A stretch of 64,000 nt of DNA from positions 186,001 through 250,000 of the forward strand of contig NZ_JAHESF010000003.1 in NCBI RefSeq assembly GCF_018598225.1, in the 5' to 3' direction. Both the position numbers and the translations under genes were made by a program. The stretch's first letter is position 1; every line of letters begins with the position of its first letter. Positions 17,808-27,718 of this stretch are shown in pieces. The notes beneath the pieces were generated by a model. The model was not told where the DNA came from, ran no database searches, and saw only the letters and a program-made list of their open reading frames with translations. The DNA is from Chryseosolibacter histidinae. Lineage in GTDB: Bacteria > Bacteroidota > Bacteroidia > Cytophagales > Cyclobacteriaceae.

Positions 17808-18811
17808 TGACAGTTCAATGTTAATTCCACTTCGTAGCTGTTGGCTGTTCTGCGGATGTCAAGTGTATGTTTCCCCGCATACAGCAGGCCAAGTCTTTTT
17901 CTGACACTCTCCAGGCCGAACCCCGAATGTTTGTCGGGATGCCTTTCATGCGCCTCTTCCGCCGAAGTGGAGTTGCTGATCAAAAATACGATATAATGAT
18001 CCCGCTTTCTCAGCTGAATATCAATAACAACCTGATCACCCTTCGTATTTCTCGAATGTTTGAAGGCGTTCTCAACAAACACAACCAGCAGCAGGGGCGG
18101 GATCTTACAGTCCGGACCAAATTGGGCATCTATTTCCATCTTCAGCTGAAGCCTGTCGCCTAAACGAAGCTGTTCAAACTCCACGTAGTTTTTCAAATAA
18201 TCCACCTCATATTGGATCGGCACAAACGCCTCCTTCGCATCATAGACAGAATACCGGAGCAACGCCGAAAGCTTCAACAACAGGGGTGGTATACGTTCTG
18301 CTTCTGACAGCGATAGTCCATAAAGATTGTTCAGTGTGTTGAAAAGAAAGTGAGGGCTCAGCTGCGACTGCAATAATTGAAGCTCGCTCCTGCTTTGTGC
18401 CATGGCTGCCTGGGCTGATGTGACCTTCGCCTTGTACTGTTCGCGCATGTTCGTAAAAAGACCTGCCGATGCAGCCGCAACGAGAAATAAAAACAATATA
18501 GTGACTGCAAATGAAAAAAGCGTGGTCTTTTCTACCATGGCATTCAGCAGGAACGCGATCAGTAGAAGGCTGGAAAAAATAAAGACGCCAAGAAATACAT
18601 TCACAGACGCCGGATGGGAGATCGCATGAGAACGAAACAGCATCTTAACAACTGCCCTTCCCACGGCCAGGCCGCTCACGAGGATGAACGTTGTGCCCAG
18701 GGAAAATTCAAGCGCGATCTCGGGAATCGCCAATAGAAAAAGCCACCGGAAGAATCCAAACAGTGACAAGGTAAGTACGATCCAAAAAATGGTTTTTAGC
18801 TGCTTGCCCAT
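17804..18811 (-). CDS. LytS-family sensor histidine kinase
   Basis: Membrane sensor kinase of 335 residues with about four transmembrane segments (about 8-30, 38-56, 70-90, 98-120), a short linker and the His-kinase module. Phospho-acceptor H154 lies in LSPHFLFNTLNNLYGL and the N-box in VFVENAFKHS (about 240-250). The ATPase domain is the short LytS type, ending in a G-box SGFGLESVRKRL. It lacks a recognisable periplasmic sensor, so the signal may be sensed in the membrane. Partner of the adjacent LytTR regulator. Confidence 0.94.
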   Translation of the reverse strand: MGKQLKTIFWIVLTLSLFGFFRWLFLLAIPEIALEFSLGTTFILVSGLAVGRAVVKMLFRSHAISHPASVNVFLGVFIFSSLLLIAFLLNAMVEKTTLFSFAVTILFLFLVAAASAGLFTNMREQYKAKVTSAQAAMAQSRSELQLLQSQLSPHFLFNTLNNLYGLSLSEAERIPPLLLKLSALLRYSVYDAKEAFVPIQYEVDYLKNYVEFEQLRLGDRLQLKMEIDAQFGPDCKIPPLLLVVFVENAFKHSRNTKGDQVVIDIQLRKRDHYIVFLISNSTSAEEAHERHPDKHSGFGLESVRKRLGLLYAGKHTLDIRRTANSYEVELTLNCQ

Positions 18812-19020
18812 AGTCCCCTTTATTCTCCTTAAAGGTGATTATTTACAGGCCTCACGCCAAGCTTTCATGGCGGAAATAGACCAACCAATGTCGAACCTGC
18901 CCTTTCGCCTGACGAATTTGTTCATCCGTGCGCAAACACGTTCGGTCACGACTTCCATTGCTTCCGTCATAAAAACTTCTCCCTTTCAGCTTTCACTGCC
19001 AGATTTGAACAAAAAAATTT

Positions 19021-19485
19021 ATGAGAACAGCTACTTTTCTTTCAAGGCTACTGGCCAGGGACTTTGTGCGTTATGATGGCGTGCGTCCCATTCAGATCTA
19101 TCTTCTCCGCCTGGTGTTCACATTAACTTTTGTGTTCGTCGGCACAAGTTCCTGGTCCACTATTGCCGGTCACACCGGTGAGTGGAAGCCGCTCAATGCG
19201 GTGGCCTTCAGCGTGTGGGCAGCGTACTCCACTTTATCAGTGCTGGGCATCTTCAAGCCCCTGAGGATGTTGCCGCTCATTGCCTTCCAGATCTTTTACA
19301 AAGCAATTTGGTTGTGCATCGTCGCCTATCCACTGTGGCGCAACGGCACCCTCATTGGCTCTGACGTGGAGCAAATGACCAAAACTTTCTTGTGGATCTG
19401 GCTTCCGATCATAGCGATGCCGTGGAAGTATTTCTTCACTCGCTTTTTCAGTACAAACACCCTTCATCAACCCGAAACAGCTTAA
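19021..19485 (+). CDS. Small four-helix integral membrane protein
   Basis: A 154-residue hydrophobic protein with about four membrane segments (about 26-45, 58-78, 82-105 and 125-145). I do not recognise the family with certainty; the layout recalls small DoxX-like membrane proteins, but the sequence is not diagnostic. It is divergent from the LytS kinase, with about 210 bp between, and stands before the palindrome that precedes the ECF sigma gene. No function is assigned. Confidence 0.65.
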   Translation: MRTATFLSRLLARDFVRYDGVRPIQIYLLRLVFTLTFVFVGTSSWSTIAGHTGEWKPLNAVAFSVWAAYSTLSVLGIFKPLRMLPLIAFQIFYKAIWLCIVAYPLWRNGTLIGSDVEQMTKTFLWIWLPIIAMPWKYFFTRFFSTNTLHQPETA

Positions 19486-19556
19486 AACTGAAATAATCTT
19501 CTTGACCCGTTGCAATCGTTTTAGATTAAATCTTTATTTTCGGTACAGAGAGCCCT

Positions 19557-19595
19557 CCCGATCCCATCCCGATAGCTATCGGGATTGGGATCGGG
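19557..19595. repeat. 39-bp loopless palindrome in the leader of the sigma gene
   Basis: CCCGATCCCATCCCGATAG (19557-19575) is followed directly by its reverse complement at 19576-19595 with one bulged T. The hairpin ends 14 nt before the ATG of the ECF sigma gene, so in the mRNA it would sit at the ribosome loading zone. The core CCCGATAGCTATCGGG looks like a dispersed palindrome; a related CCCGAT...ATCGGG stem forms the terminator at 39166-39196. Confidence 0.75.
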
Positions 19596-19609
19596 AATTA
19601 CCGAAAACC

Positions 19610-20188
19610 ATGCATTTGCCAGACGACAAAGTGCCAGGCGACCACGACTTGCTCCATGCTATCGCAGCGGGAGATCAGCGGGCTTTTGCCGTTCTTTTCG
19701 ATCGCCACTGGAAGAAACTGTATCATGCAGCGTTGAATGTGGTGGAAGACCGCGATGCCGCCGAAGACATCGTTCAGGATTGTTTTATCTCGCTGTGGGA
19801 GAAAAGCGCGCACAAGCACATCGACAACGTGGGTGGTTATCTTTTCAAATCGGTGAAGTATGCCTGCTTCATGCACCTGAGGTCCGGAGCCATCTCGCGA
19901 AAACACCTCGACCACATCAACCGGCTGGCGTTCGATAACAGCACCGAAGAAGACTTTTACGTACAGGAGCTCCAGGAAGCGCTCAACAGCTCCATGGCCA
20001 CGCTGCCTGAAAAATGCCGGGAGATCTTTTATATGAGCCGCTTCGAATTCCTGCCCAACAAACAGATCGCCGAACAGTTGCAGATCTCTCCCAAAACCGT
20101 TGAGAACCAGATCACTAAAGCCCTCCGCATCCTCCGGCTTTCCGTTAACAAGATGATCTCCGTGGTCCTGTTCATCACCGTTTGCTGA
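19610..20188 (+). CDS. ECF-type RNA polymerase sigma factor of the PUL
   Basis: FecI-like sigma factor, 192 residues from the ATG at 19610. The frame is open upstream to 19502, but that part crosses the palindrome and would encode unrelated residues, so the later start is chosen. Region 2: VVEDRDAAEDIVQDCFISLWEK (about 45-66). Region 4: LPEKCREIFYMSRFEFLPNKQIAEQL and recognition helix SPKTVENQITKAL. It precedes FecR and a SusC with an STN domain, the standard cis layout for ECF-controlled polysaccharide loci. Confidence 0.93.
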   Translation: MHLPDDKVPGDHDLLHAIAAGDQRAFAVLFDRHWKKLYHAALNVVEDRDAAEDIVQDCFISLWEKSAHKHIDNVGGYLFKSVKYACFMHLRSGAISRKHLDHINRLAFDNSTEEDFYVQELQEALNSSMATLPEKCREIFYMSRFEFLPNKQIAEQLQISPKTVENQITKALRILRLSVNKMISVVLFITVC

Positions 20189-20264
20189 CCTTCTTCTAAA
20201 AATTTTCAGATTTTTTTTTCGCTGGCCGTAGGGGATCATGCAATCGTGTGCAACTACGGATAAG

Positions 20265-21263
20265 ATGAACATAGACGAACAACATTTCAAACGGCTCCTC
20301 GATGCCTACCTGGAGGGGAAGGCGTCGCCGGCAGAGAAGAAACTCCTGGACGATTTTTTCGATACATATCCGCAAGCGCGGCAATCGTTCAGCGCCGACG
20401 AGGCGGCCCGCATCGCTATCTGGCAAAAGCTGGCAGCGAAGCTTCCTGAACCCGCCACACAAAATAGTCGCAGAATGCTCTCCCCTGCCACGTGGTATTC
20501 CATAGCAGCTGCGCTGGCGTTGTTCGTGACAGTGTCTTACTTGCTCTTCTTCAATAGCGCGGATGGTGGACAAAAACCAGAGCCTGTCGTAGCACAGATG
20601 CGGCAGGTAACGACCCATCGTGGTCAGAAGATGAAGGTGGAGTTGCTGGACGGTTCACGGGTGACCCTGAATTCCAACAGCTCACTTGAGTTCCCTGAAC
20701 AATTCACCGGCAACCGGCGCGAGGTCTACCTGGAAGGAGAAGCCTACTTCGAAGTAGCGCATGACCCCACGCATCCTTTCATTGTTCATACACGCGAGTC
20801 CAACACTACAGTGCTCGGCACAACCTTCAACATCAAGCTCACGGCGGGCCAAGGCACCCAGGTGACCCTGGTAGAAGGAAAGGTAGATGTTGCCACACTC
20901 CCCGATAAGAGCACACCTGCACAACACATCACCCTGCTGCCGAACCAGCAGGCGCTCGTAAGAAATGGCAACGATACCATTGAAGTACGCGAAGTTGACA
21001 TCTCACTTTTTGTGGAATGGAAAGACAACATTCTGCGGTTCGAAAACATGCGCATGGATCAGGTAGCCGCCGTGCTGGAAGACTGGTACGATGTAGACAT
21101 CACGCTTGAAGATGCTGCGCTGGCAAACTGCACGCTCAATGCCACCTACCGCAAGGAAACGCTGAAGAACGTGCTCGCCAGCTTGAGCTATACCCTTAAA
21201 GTGAAGTACCGGCAGGATGGTCGCAAGATCGTGCTGTTGGGAAGCGGATGCCAGGCGAATTGA
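20265..21263 (+). CDS. FecR family anti-sigma factor of the PUL
   Basis: Membrane anti-sigma factor, 332 residues from the ATG at 20265 (MNIDEQHFKRLLDAYLEG); an ATG 27 bases earlier is in frame but adds residues atypical for the family. Transmembrane helix about 77-96, periplasmic FecR domain about 115-215 (THRGQKMKVELLDGSRVTLNSN), DUF4974 about 245-325. Likely cotranscribed with the sigma gene (76 bp apart) and expected to contact the STN domain of the SusC-like receptor that follows. Confidence 0.93.
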   Translation: MNIDEQHFKRLLDAYLEGKASPAEKKLLDDFFDTYPQARQSFSADEAARIAIWQKLAAKLPEPATQNSRRMLSPATWYSIAAALALFVTVSYLLFFNSADGGQKPEPVVAQMRQVTTHRGQKMKVELLDGSRVTLNSNSSLEFPEQFTGNRREVYLEGEAYFEVAHDPTHPFIVHTRESNTTVLGTTFNIKLTAGQGTQVTLVEGKVDVATLPDKSTPAQHITLLPNQQALVRNGNDTIEVREVDISLFVEWKDNILRFENMRMDQVAAVLEDWYDVDITLEDAALANCTLNATYRKETLKNVLASLSYTLKVKYRQDGRKIVLLGSGCQAN

Positions 21264-21449
21264 ACGAAGCCCAAACTAAAAACAAGCATATGAAACACTG
21301 GAATACATTCGAAGCCATACCACCCTGATCTGCCTACGGTTTTCTCCTGAATACGAGAAATAGAATAGTCCGGGAAAAGACATTTTGGCCGATGCAATCC
21401 CGGACTATAGTCTGAGACTTATTTGCATAATTCAAACCATAACAAACCT

Positions 21450-24400
21450 ATGAAATTTTTACGTAAGCTGTTCATGCTTATCTCAAAATACACCTGGCGT
21501 CTTTTCATCATACAGGTCATCTGTATGAACCTGGGCTTTGCCGCTGACATCAGCAGCCAGAGCTTTGAAAAAGTAAAGGTCTCCCTCTCACTGAAGGATG
21601 CCGACCTGGCTACGGTGTTCAGGACGCTCGAAAAGAAGACAGACTTCGTCTTCGCCTATTCCGGGCAGCTCGATATCTCGGGCACATTCGACCTTCATTA
21701 CAAGAACGCCACGTTGCGCCGCGTACTGGAAGACCTGGCAAAAGAAGCTTCCATCGAGTTCCGGTGTGTGAACAAGACCATCTCTGTTACCGCGCGGGAA
21801 GTAAAAGCTGTAAAGCCTCCGCCTCTCGCCATCAATGTTCGCGGGCAGGTAAAAGACAATGAAGGTGTACCCCTTCCCGGTGTGAATGTGCTGGAAAAAG
21901 GAACCACCAATGGCACGAGCACCGATGCAGAAGGCAACTATTCACTTGATGTTGCCAGCGAAAGCAGTGTGCTGGTGTTCTCGTTCATCGGCTACAGCAG
22001 CCAGGAGATCACCGTGGGCTCGCAGACCTCCATCAACGTGCAGCTTGAAGCTGACGTAACCACCATCCAGGAAGTAGTGGTGATCGGTTACGGTGAGCAG
22101 GAAAAGAAAGACCTTACCGGAGCGATCTCCGTGATCGATAACAAAGACATGTCGAAGATGCAGGCCACTACAGTAGCGGAAGCTATCCAGGGCCTGGCAC
22201 CGGGTGTGAATGTACGTAACAGCGGGCGCGCCGGAAGCGAATCCACCATCGAGATCCGCGGCCTCGGCAACTTCTCCAACAACCAGCCCCTGTACGTGAT
22301 CGACGGTATTCCCACCATCGCCACGCGCGACTTCAACGCCAGTGATGTGGAGTCGATCCAGATCCTGAAAGACGCTTCGGCTGCCGCCATTTACGGATCA
22401 CGTGCTGCGAATGGTGTGATCATCATCACCACCAAAAAAGGAAAGTCGGGGCCCATGAAAGTAGATGTGAGCGGGCGCTTCGGCGTGCAGGCATTGCCGC
22501 GTTATGAGTTCATGAGCGCCTCCGATTTCAAAAAGTATAACACGATGGCTTATCAGGAAGCCATTGAGGTGGAGAAATTCCCGTGGATCATCGCGCAGGG
22601 ATATCAGCAATACGCCGACGGCATCGACACCGACTGGCAGGAAGAGACTTTCCGCACCGCGCAAACCCACGATTACAACCTTACCTTCTCGGGCGGAAAT
22701 GAATTCGGTACTTACCTTGTTTCCGGCAACTACTTTGGCAACACCGGCACCAGCTTCGGATCATCGTTCGATCGTTACAGCTTCCGCGTGAACACCGAAG
22801 GCAAACGCGGCCGCTTCAAGATCGGCGAGAACCTTTCCATCGCGCGCGGATTTTCAGAAGACCTGATCACCAATCCTTTCTGGGATATGCTGCGCATGCT
22901 GCCAACCATCCCGGTACGCGATCCCGCCAATCCCGGAGGTTTCGGCTACGGCAATGAAGCCAAAGCCCGTACATTCGGTGTAAACCCCATTGCCCGCGAA
23001 ACACTGGAAGAAACCACTAACCAGAACCTTCGCTTCCGCGGAAACCTGTATGCAGAAGCAGAGCTCGTGAAGCAGCATGTGCTTACCTATCGCCTCAACG
23101 TTGGCATCGAAGCCAGCAACGAAAATTACAAGTACGTGCGCAGGGTCGGCAACTGGACACTGAACCAACCCTTCGATCCCTCTGCTGTGAATGAAAATCG
23201 CGGACAGTACCTGTCTTCACTCGTGGAAAACACCCTTCACTTCAATAAAGAATTCGACAAACACAAGATCGATGTTGTTGCCGGCACAACATTCCAGCGC
23301 CAGGAGTACAAGCAGGTGTGGGGCACCAAGCGCAACCTCATCAACATCGGTGGCAAATATTACGATGTGCTCGACGGCGGAACCACTGACCCCGAATCCG
23401 GTGGCTTCATGAACGAAGATGTGCTGATCTCTTACCTCGGCCGGGTGAACTATTCGTATGACGACAAGTATTATCTCACCGGCACCATCCGCCGCGATGG
23501 CTCATCGCGTTTTGCCAAAGAGAATCGCTGGGGCAATTTCCCTTCAGTGAGCGCAGGCTGGCGGATCAGTGGCGAAAACTTCTTCAATGTTCCCTGGATC
23601 GATGACCTGAAGATCCGCGCCAACTACGGCTCACTCGGCAACTCGAGCATCGGTCGTTGGATCGGCTATGGTGGCAGCTTCTACGGCTCCAGCATCTACA
23701 ACCTTGGCAACTGGGATTATCAATCGCTGCTAAACGCCACCATCGTATCGGTGCTTGGCAGGGATCAGCACCTGGTGAATGGCGCCACACAAGTGAAGCT
23801 GGCAAACTCCAACCTGCGCTGGGAAACCAAAGAGCAGATCAACTTCGGCGCTGACCTCGCATTCCTCAATTCACGCCTGGCGTTGACCTTCGAGTATTTT
23901 ATCTCGACCACCAAAGACGTGCTCACGGAAATGCCCATCCTGATGTCAACCGGTAACGACGGCGGCAACCCGTGGGTAAACGCAGCCAGCATCCGTAACA
24001 AAGGTGTGGAGATCACCACCACCTGGAAAGATCAGGTGCAGGGATTGAAGTACAGCATCACCGCCAACGTATCAACGCTGCGGAACGAAGTGCTCAAGCT
24101 CGGTTATGGACGCAACGACGTGATCACCTGGATGACGCGCACACAGATCGGCGAGCCCATCGGCATGTTCTACCTGCGTGAGACCAACGGACTGTTCCGG
24201 AGCGCAGAAGACGTGCTGAACCATGTGAACTCACAAGGCAAGGTGATCCAGCCCAACGCAAAACCCGGCGATATCCGTTATGTGGATTTTGATGACAACG
24301 GCGAGATCAACGATGCAGACCGCCACATCGTGGGCAACCCCTGGCCTACCTTCGACCTGGGCCTGATCACCAACTTCGAGTACAAGAACTTCGATCTGTC

Positions 24401-24839
24401 GCTGATCTGGTATGGCGCCTTTGGCCAGGATGTCTACAACGGCTCGCGCGCAGCAGTGGAGCGCTTCGATGATAACTCCAACTACTTCGCCTTCAAAGAT
24501 CAAAAGCCTTACCAGGAAGATCCCAACAGCAACTTCCCCCGCCTGTTGTATGGCGATGACCGCAATGCCCGTGGCGATACGGACCGCTGGCTGGAAGACG
24601 GATCCTATTTCCGCATGCGCAATGTTACACTCGGCTATAACTTACCGCGCGCATTCGCTGAACGTGTGCACCTGAACACCGCACGTGTATTTGTGACAGG
24701 ACAAAATCTGGTAACGTTCACCGGCTACACAGGACTCGATCCTGATTTTACAGCACCCGACCTGTGGCGTCGCGGGCACGATGAAGTACGATACCCGAAT
24801 GCCCGCACATTCCTGGTTGGCCTGCAGTTTAACTTCTGA
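21450..24839 (+). CDS. SusC/RagA-family TonB-linked outer-membrane glycan transporter with STN domain
   Basis: Outer-membrane importer for oligosaccharides, 1129 residues from the ATG at 21450. Signal region about 1-31; STN domain about 43-114 (signalling to FecR); CarboxypepD-regulatory-like domain 129-203; SusC signature VVVIGYGEQEKKDLTGAIS near 209-227; plug about 215-330 with PLYVIDGIP and SAAAIYGSRAANGVIIITTKKG; then the barrel with C-terminal FLVGLQFNF. It is followed 18 bp later by SusD. The STN domain ties its occupancy to sigma activation, giving positive feedback on the locus. Confidence 0.96.
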   Translation: MKFLRKLFMLISKYTWRLFIIQVICMNLGFAADISSQSFEKVKVSLSLKDADLATVFRTLEKKTDFVFAYSGQLDISGTFDLHYKNATLRRVLEDLAKEASIEFRCVNKTISVTAREVKAVKPPPLAINVRGQVKDNEGVPLPGVNVLEKGTTNGTSTDAEGNYSLDVASESSVLVFSFIGYSSQEITVGSQTSINVQLEADVTTIQEVVVIGYGEQEKKDLTGAISVIDNKDMSKMQATTVAEAIQGLAPGVNVRNSGRAGSESTIEIRGLGNFSNNQPLYVIDGIPTIATRDFNASDVESIQILKDASAAAIYGSRAANGVIIITTKKGKSGPMKVDVSGRFGVQALPRYEFMSASDFKKYNTMAYQEAIEVEKFPWIIAQGYQQYADGIDTDWQEETFRTAQTHDYNLTFSGGNEFGTYLVSGNYFGNTGTSFGSSFDRYSFRVNTEGKRGRFKIGENLSIARGFSEDLITNPFWDMLRMLPTIPVRDPANPGGFGYGNEAKARTFGVNPIARETLEETTNQNLRFRGNLYAEAELVKQHVLTYRLNVGIEASNENYKYVRRVGNWTLNQPFDPSAVNENRGQYLSSLVENTLHFNKEFDKHKIDVVAGTTFQRQEYKQVWGTKRNLINIGGKYYDVLDGGTTDPESGGFMNEDVLISYLGRVNYSYDDKYYLTGTIRRDGSSRFAKENRWGNFPSVSAGWRISGENFFNVPWIDDLKIRANYGSLGNSSIGRWIGYGGSFYGSSIYNLGNWDYQSLLNATIVSVLGRDQHLVNGATQVKLANSNLRWETKEQINFGADLAFLNSRLALTFEYFISTTKDVLTEMPILMSTGNDGGNPWVNAASIRNKGVEITTTWKDQVQGLKYSITANVSTLRNEVLKLGYGRNDVITWMTRTQIGEPIGMFYLRETNGLFRSAEDVLNHVNSQGKVIQPNAKPGDIRYVDFDDNGEINDADRHIVGNPWPTFDLGLITNFEYKNFDLSLIWYGAFGQDVYNGSRAAVERFDDNSNYFAFKDQKPYQEDPNSNFPRLLYGDDRNARGDTDRWLEDGSYFRMRNVTLGYNLPRAFAERVHLNTARVFVTGQNLVTFTGYTGLDPDFTAPDLWRRGHDEVRYPNARTFLVGLQFNF

Positions 24840-24857
24840 TCTTAAAGCTAACGCGAT

Positions 24858-26420
24858 ATGAAAAACTTGAAAATATATTTCTTCATCACCGTCTTCATGA
24901 TGATCGGCTTCAGTTGCAGCGAAGACCTGCTGGACGTCGACAATCCCAATACCCCAACCGTTGACCAGGCATGGAAGACCGAGCTGGATGCCGAAATGGG
25001 GCTCAACGCCGCCTACAACATGTTCTACAAGCCCTCCACCTGGACGCGCTGGATCTACTTCCGCTACGACCTTTCGTCAGACGAAGGCCACAGCACCAGT
25101 CCCTGGGGAGAGCTGGCCGACTGGACACGTTTCCGTTATTTTAATTACAATTTCTGGGATGGCAACAACTGGCACTGGCGTGATTTCTACAAAGCTATCT
25201 TCCGGGCCAACCAGGTGCTGGCGTATGTACCGTCGATCACCTTTGCCGATGCTGCGAAGAAAGACCGGATACTGGCACAAGCCCGTTTCATCCGCGCCTT
25301 GTATTATTTCCAGATTGCCCTGCTGTGGGAGGATGCCGTGATCGTGACGGAACCTTCGGAGCCCGACGATGAACCTGAGCAGCGCACAGAAGCTGAGATC
25401 TGGGCCCTGGTGGAAGAAGACCTGAACTGGGCCAAAGACAAGTTGCCCGATCAATGGGACGACGCCAACGTTGGGCGTGCCACAAAAGGTGCCGCAAAAG
25501 CGTTGCTGGCCCGCGCCTATGCACAACAAAAGAAATATCCCCAGGCAAAAGCAGAGCTCGACTGGCTTGTGACCGGTGATGGCAAACAGTATTATGGATT
25601 GGTGGCCGACTACCGCGACAATTTCACGCACACCAACGAGAACAACATCGAGTCGGTGTTCGAGATCCAGTTCAGCGATCGTAACAAAGGGAACGATGGA
25701 GACAACCTCAGCGCATCGATGGGCTTCCAGCGCACACAGTTCTTTGCACCCGGCGGTATCGGCTGGCAGGATGGAAAGGCACGCGCATGGCTGATCACCG
25801 AGTACAAAAAAGAGCTGACGAAAGATGGCAAGTACGACCGGCGCCTGCTGACCAACATTTTCTACCGGCAGGCTTACAAAGATTTCCCGGATGCCGCCAA
25901 CAATGATACGTTGGTCTATAACCGCAAATGGGATGTAGGAGCCTGGGCTAACGAGACCTTTATTAAAAAGTATTCTACATACTACTATCGCGATCGTGAA
26001 GATTATCACGCACCCAACAACTTCCGGTTTATCCGGTATGCTGACGTGCTGCTGTTGTATGCCGAAGCGCTGAACGAAACCGGTCAGACTGCTGCTGCTT
26101 ACCAGTATGTGAACATGGTGCGCGAGCGGCCCAGCACCAACCTGCAAAAACTGGAGGTGGCGTATCCGGCCATCGGCAATGATCCGGTGCTCTTCAAAAA
26201 GCGTCTTCAGATGGAGCGCAGCCTCGAGCTTTGTTTCGAAGCCGTGCGGTGGATGGACCTGAAACGGTGGGGACTGCTTACCACGCAGGCCGGGCTTGAC
26301 GAGCTGCGTTCACGCGATGTGGACTTCGACAACTTTACGCTGGGCAAACATCATCGCCTGCCCATTCCGCAGATCGAGGTAGACAACAACACCAAGCTTG
26401 ACCAGAACCAACCGTACTGA
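24858..26420 (+). CDS. SusD/RagB-family glycan-binding lipoprotein
   Basis: Surface lipoprotein of 520 residues that caps the SusC channel and binds glycan. Lipobox FSC with Cys at about residue 20, then the typical CSEDLLDVDNPNTPTVDQAW. TPR-like helices run through the first half (RANQVLAYVP, AQARFIRALYYFQIALLWEDA). The C-terminal family motif is present: NNFRFIRYADVLLLYAEALNETGQ, ERSLELCFEAVRWMDLKRWG and a final HHRLPIPQIEVDNN with NQPY end. Typical length. Pairs with the preceding SusC. Confidence 0.96.
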   Translation: MKNLKIYFFITVFMMIGFSCSEDLLDVDNPNTPTVDQAWKTELDAEMGLNAAYNMFYKPSTWTRWIYFRYDLSSDEGHSTSPWGELADWTRFRYFNYNFWDGNNWHWRDFYKAIFRANQVLAYVPSITFADAAKKDRILAQARFIRALYYFQIALLWEDAVIVTEPSEPDDEPEQRTEAEIWALVEEDLNWAKDKLPDQWDDANVGRATKGAAKALLARAYAQQKKYPQAKAELDWLVTGDGKQYYGLVADYRDNFTHTNENNIESVFEIQFSDRNKGNDGDNLSASMGFQRTQFFAPGGIGWQDGKARAWLITEYKKELTKDGKYDRRLLTNIFYRQAYKDFPDAANNDTLVYNRKWDVGAWANETFIKKYSTYYYRDREDYHAPNNFRFIRYADVLLLYAEALNETGQTAAAYQYVNMVRERPSTNLQKLEVAYPAIGNDPVLFKKRLQMERSLELCFEAVRWMDLKRWGLLTTQAGLDELRSRDVDFDNFTLGKHHRLPIPQIEVDNNTKLDQNQPY

Positions 26421-26430
26421 TCAGTTATAC

Positions 26431-26470
26431 AGGGAGTGCGCCGGGAAACTGGCCACTTCCTGCTCTTTTC
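26431..26470 (+). terminator. Weak hairpin between SusD and the enzyme genes
   Basis: AGGGAGTG (26431-26438) can pair with CACTTCCT (26454-26461), with one G-U, and is followed by GCTCTTTTC. It lies in the 95-bp space after SusD. It may partly terminate or stabilise the 5' part of the operon, as is often seen where SusCD outnumber the enzymes. Modest support. Confidence 0.35.
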
Positions 26471-26515
26471 TGACTTCCCATCAAACATTATATTACCAAA
26501 CAAACTTCGTATAAC

Positions 26516-27700
26516 GTGGCGGGTATTTCACTGTATTGTTTTTTTTGGCTGATGGCGTGTCTGACACCTGACCCCGGTGATCCGGTAAAAAGAGAAAAGC
26601 CTGTTGATACCATCCGCATCGCGTGGGACCGGACCACGTTGCAACATCTCTCGCCTGAAGACGCGCGTTACGCCGGCTATGCCCGCATGATCGTGCTGCA
26701 CGATGGCAGCCTGTTTTGTGTTTACGAGTGTCAGGGTGCAACACACGCGATCCGCAGCTATGACAACGCTGTTTCCTGGACCAAGTCGGTGATCATCGCA
26801 GCGCCGGAGAATGAGATCAACCGCGTTGTGCCCGAAGTGTTGCAGTTGCAAGATCGTAGCCTACTGGTATCCTACAACCTTCGCCCGGGGGGAAACAACA
26901 CCGATCCTTCAAAACGGTTCGCCATTGAAGTCCGGCGTAGCGTTGACGGTGTGCGCTGGTCTGAACCGGTGCGTGTGTATACGGCAGGCCATGAATTTAT
27001 CAACGGCTGCTGGGAGCCCGCACAGATCCAGCTTCCTTCAGGTGAGATCCAGCTGTTCATCGCCAACGAAGCGCCCTACACGCAAAGCGATGAGCAGGAG
27101 ATCACCCTGTTCCGCTCGAAGGACAATGGAGCAAGCTGGACCGCCGGTGAGAAGGTGAGCTTTCGCAGCGGGTTTCGCGATGGCATGCCCGTGCCGTTGC
27201 AACTGAAGAATGGAAAGGAGATCATCATCGCCATCGAAGACAATGGTATAGATGGCACCTTCAAACCCGTGATCATCCGCACGCCGGCCACGGGGGCCTG
27301 GAAGAATGCACCGGTGCTGGCAAACAGCAAAGACCGCTCGCATGCATTGGATACACGAAACCGTGTACCCACCGACGCGTATGCCGGAGCACCCTACATC
27401 CGCCAGCTGCCCTCAGGGGAGACCCTGCTATCGTATCAAAGCACTGAGTGGCGTAACAATGCCCCGTGGGATCGCAGCGACATGGTAGTGGCAATCGGTG
27501 ATTCAGAAGGAAGGAACTTCAACTACAAGTCCAGGCCATTCAATTTTTCCGATTCAACAAAAACCTGCCTGTGGAATTCCATAACAGTTTTAAACGACAC
27601 CACCGTGATCGCCCTCAGCTCCACCAACGCCTTCTCTGATAAGACGGGCGTTTGGATGATCAAGGGTTATGTACAACGTCCTGCCCATGCTCGACGATAA
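26516..27700 (+). CDS. Sialidase-fold (BNR-repeat) lipoprotein, candidate GH93 exo-arabinanase
   Basis: A 394-residue six-bladed-propeller protein. It starts with GTG (no ATG in frame back to the preceding stop at 26471) and has a short lipobox WLMAC (Cys at residue 15). Asp-box-like turns include SYDNAVSW, SVDGVRWSEP and SKDNGASWTAGEK, as in sialidase-fold enzymes. GH93 exo-alpha-1,5-arabinanases share this fold, and the neighbours are GH43 arabinanase-type enzymes, so that activity is the favoured guess; a sialidase or other BNR hydrolase is possible. Fold is well supported, reaction is inferred from context. Confidence 0.65.
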   Translation: MAGISLYCFFWLMACLTPDPGDPVKREKPVDTIRIAWDRTTLQHLSPEDARYAGYARMIVLHDGSLFCVYECQGATHAIRSYDNAVSWTKSVIIAAPENEINRVVPEVLQLQDRSLLVSYNLRPGGNNTDPSKRFAIEVRRSVDGVRWSEPVRVYTAGHEFINGCWEPAQIQLPSGEIQLFIANEAPYTQSDEQEITLFRSKDNGASWTAGEKVSFRSGFRDGMPVPLQLKNGKEIIIAIEDNGIDGTFKPVIIRTPATGAWKNAPVLANSKDRSHALDTRNRVPTDAYAGAPYIRQLPSGETLLSYQSTEWRNNAPWDRSDMVVAIGDSEGRNFNYKSRPFNFSDSTKTCLWNSITVLNDTTVIALSSTNAFSDKTGVWMIKGYVQRPAHARR

Positions 27701-27718
27701 ACCTATCGATTTAAAAAA

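Noticed and set aside
25077-26147. 356-residue open frame on the minus strand across susD
   Set aside because: It lies wholly inside the clear SusD gene in antisense and has no domain motif; long antisense frames are common in this codon usage.
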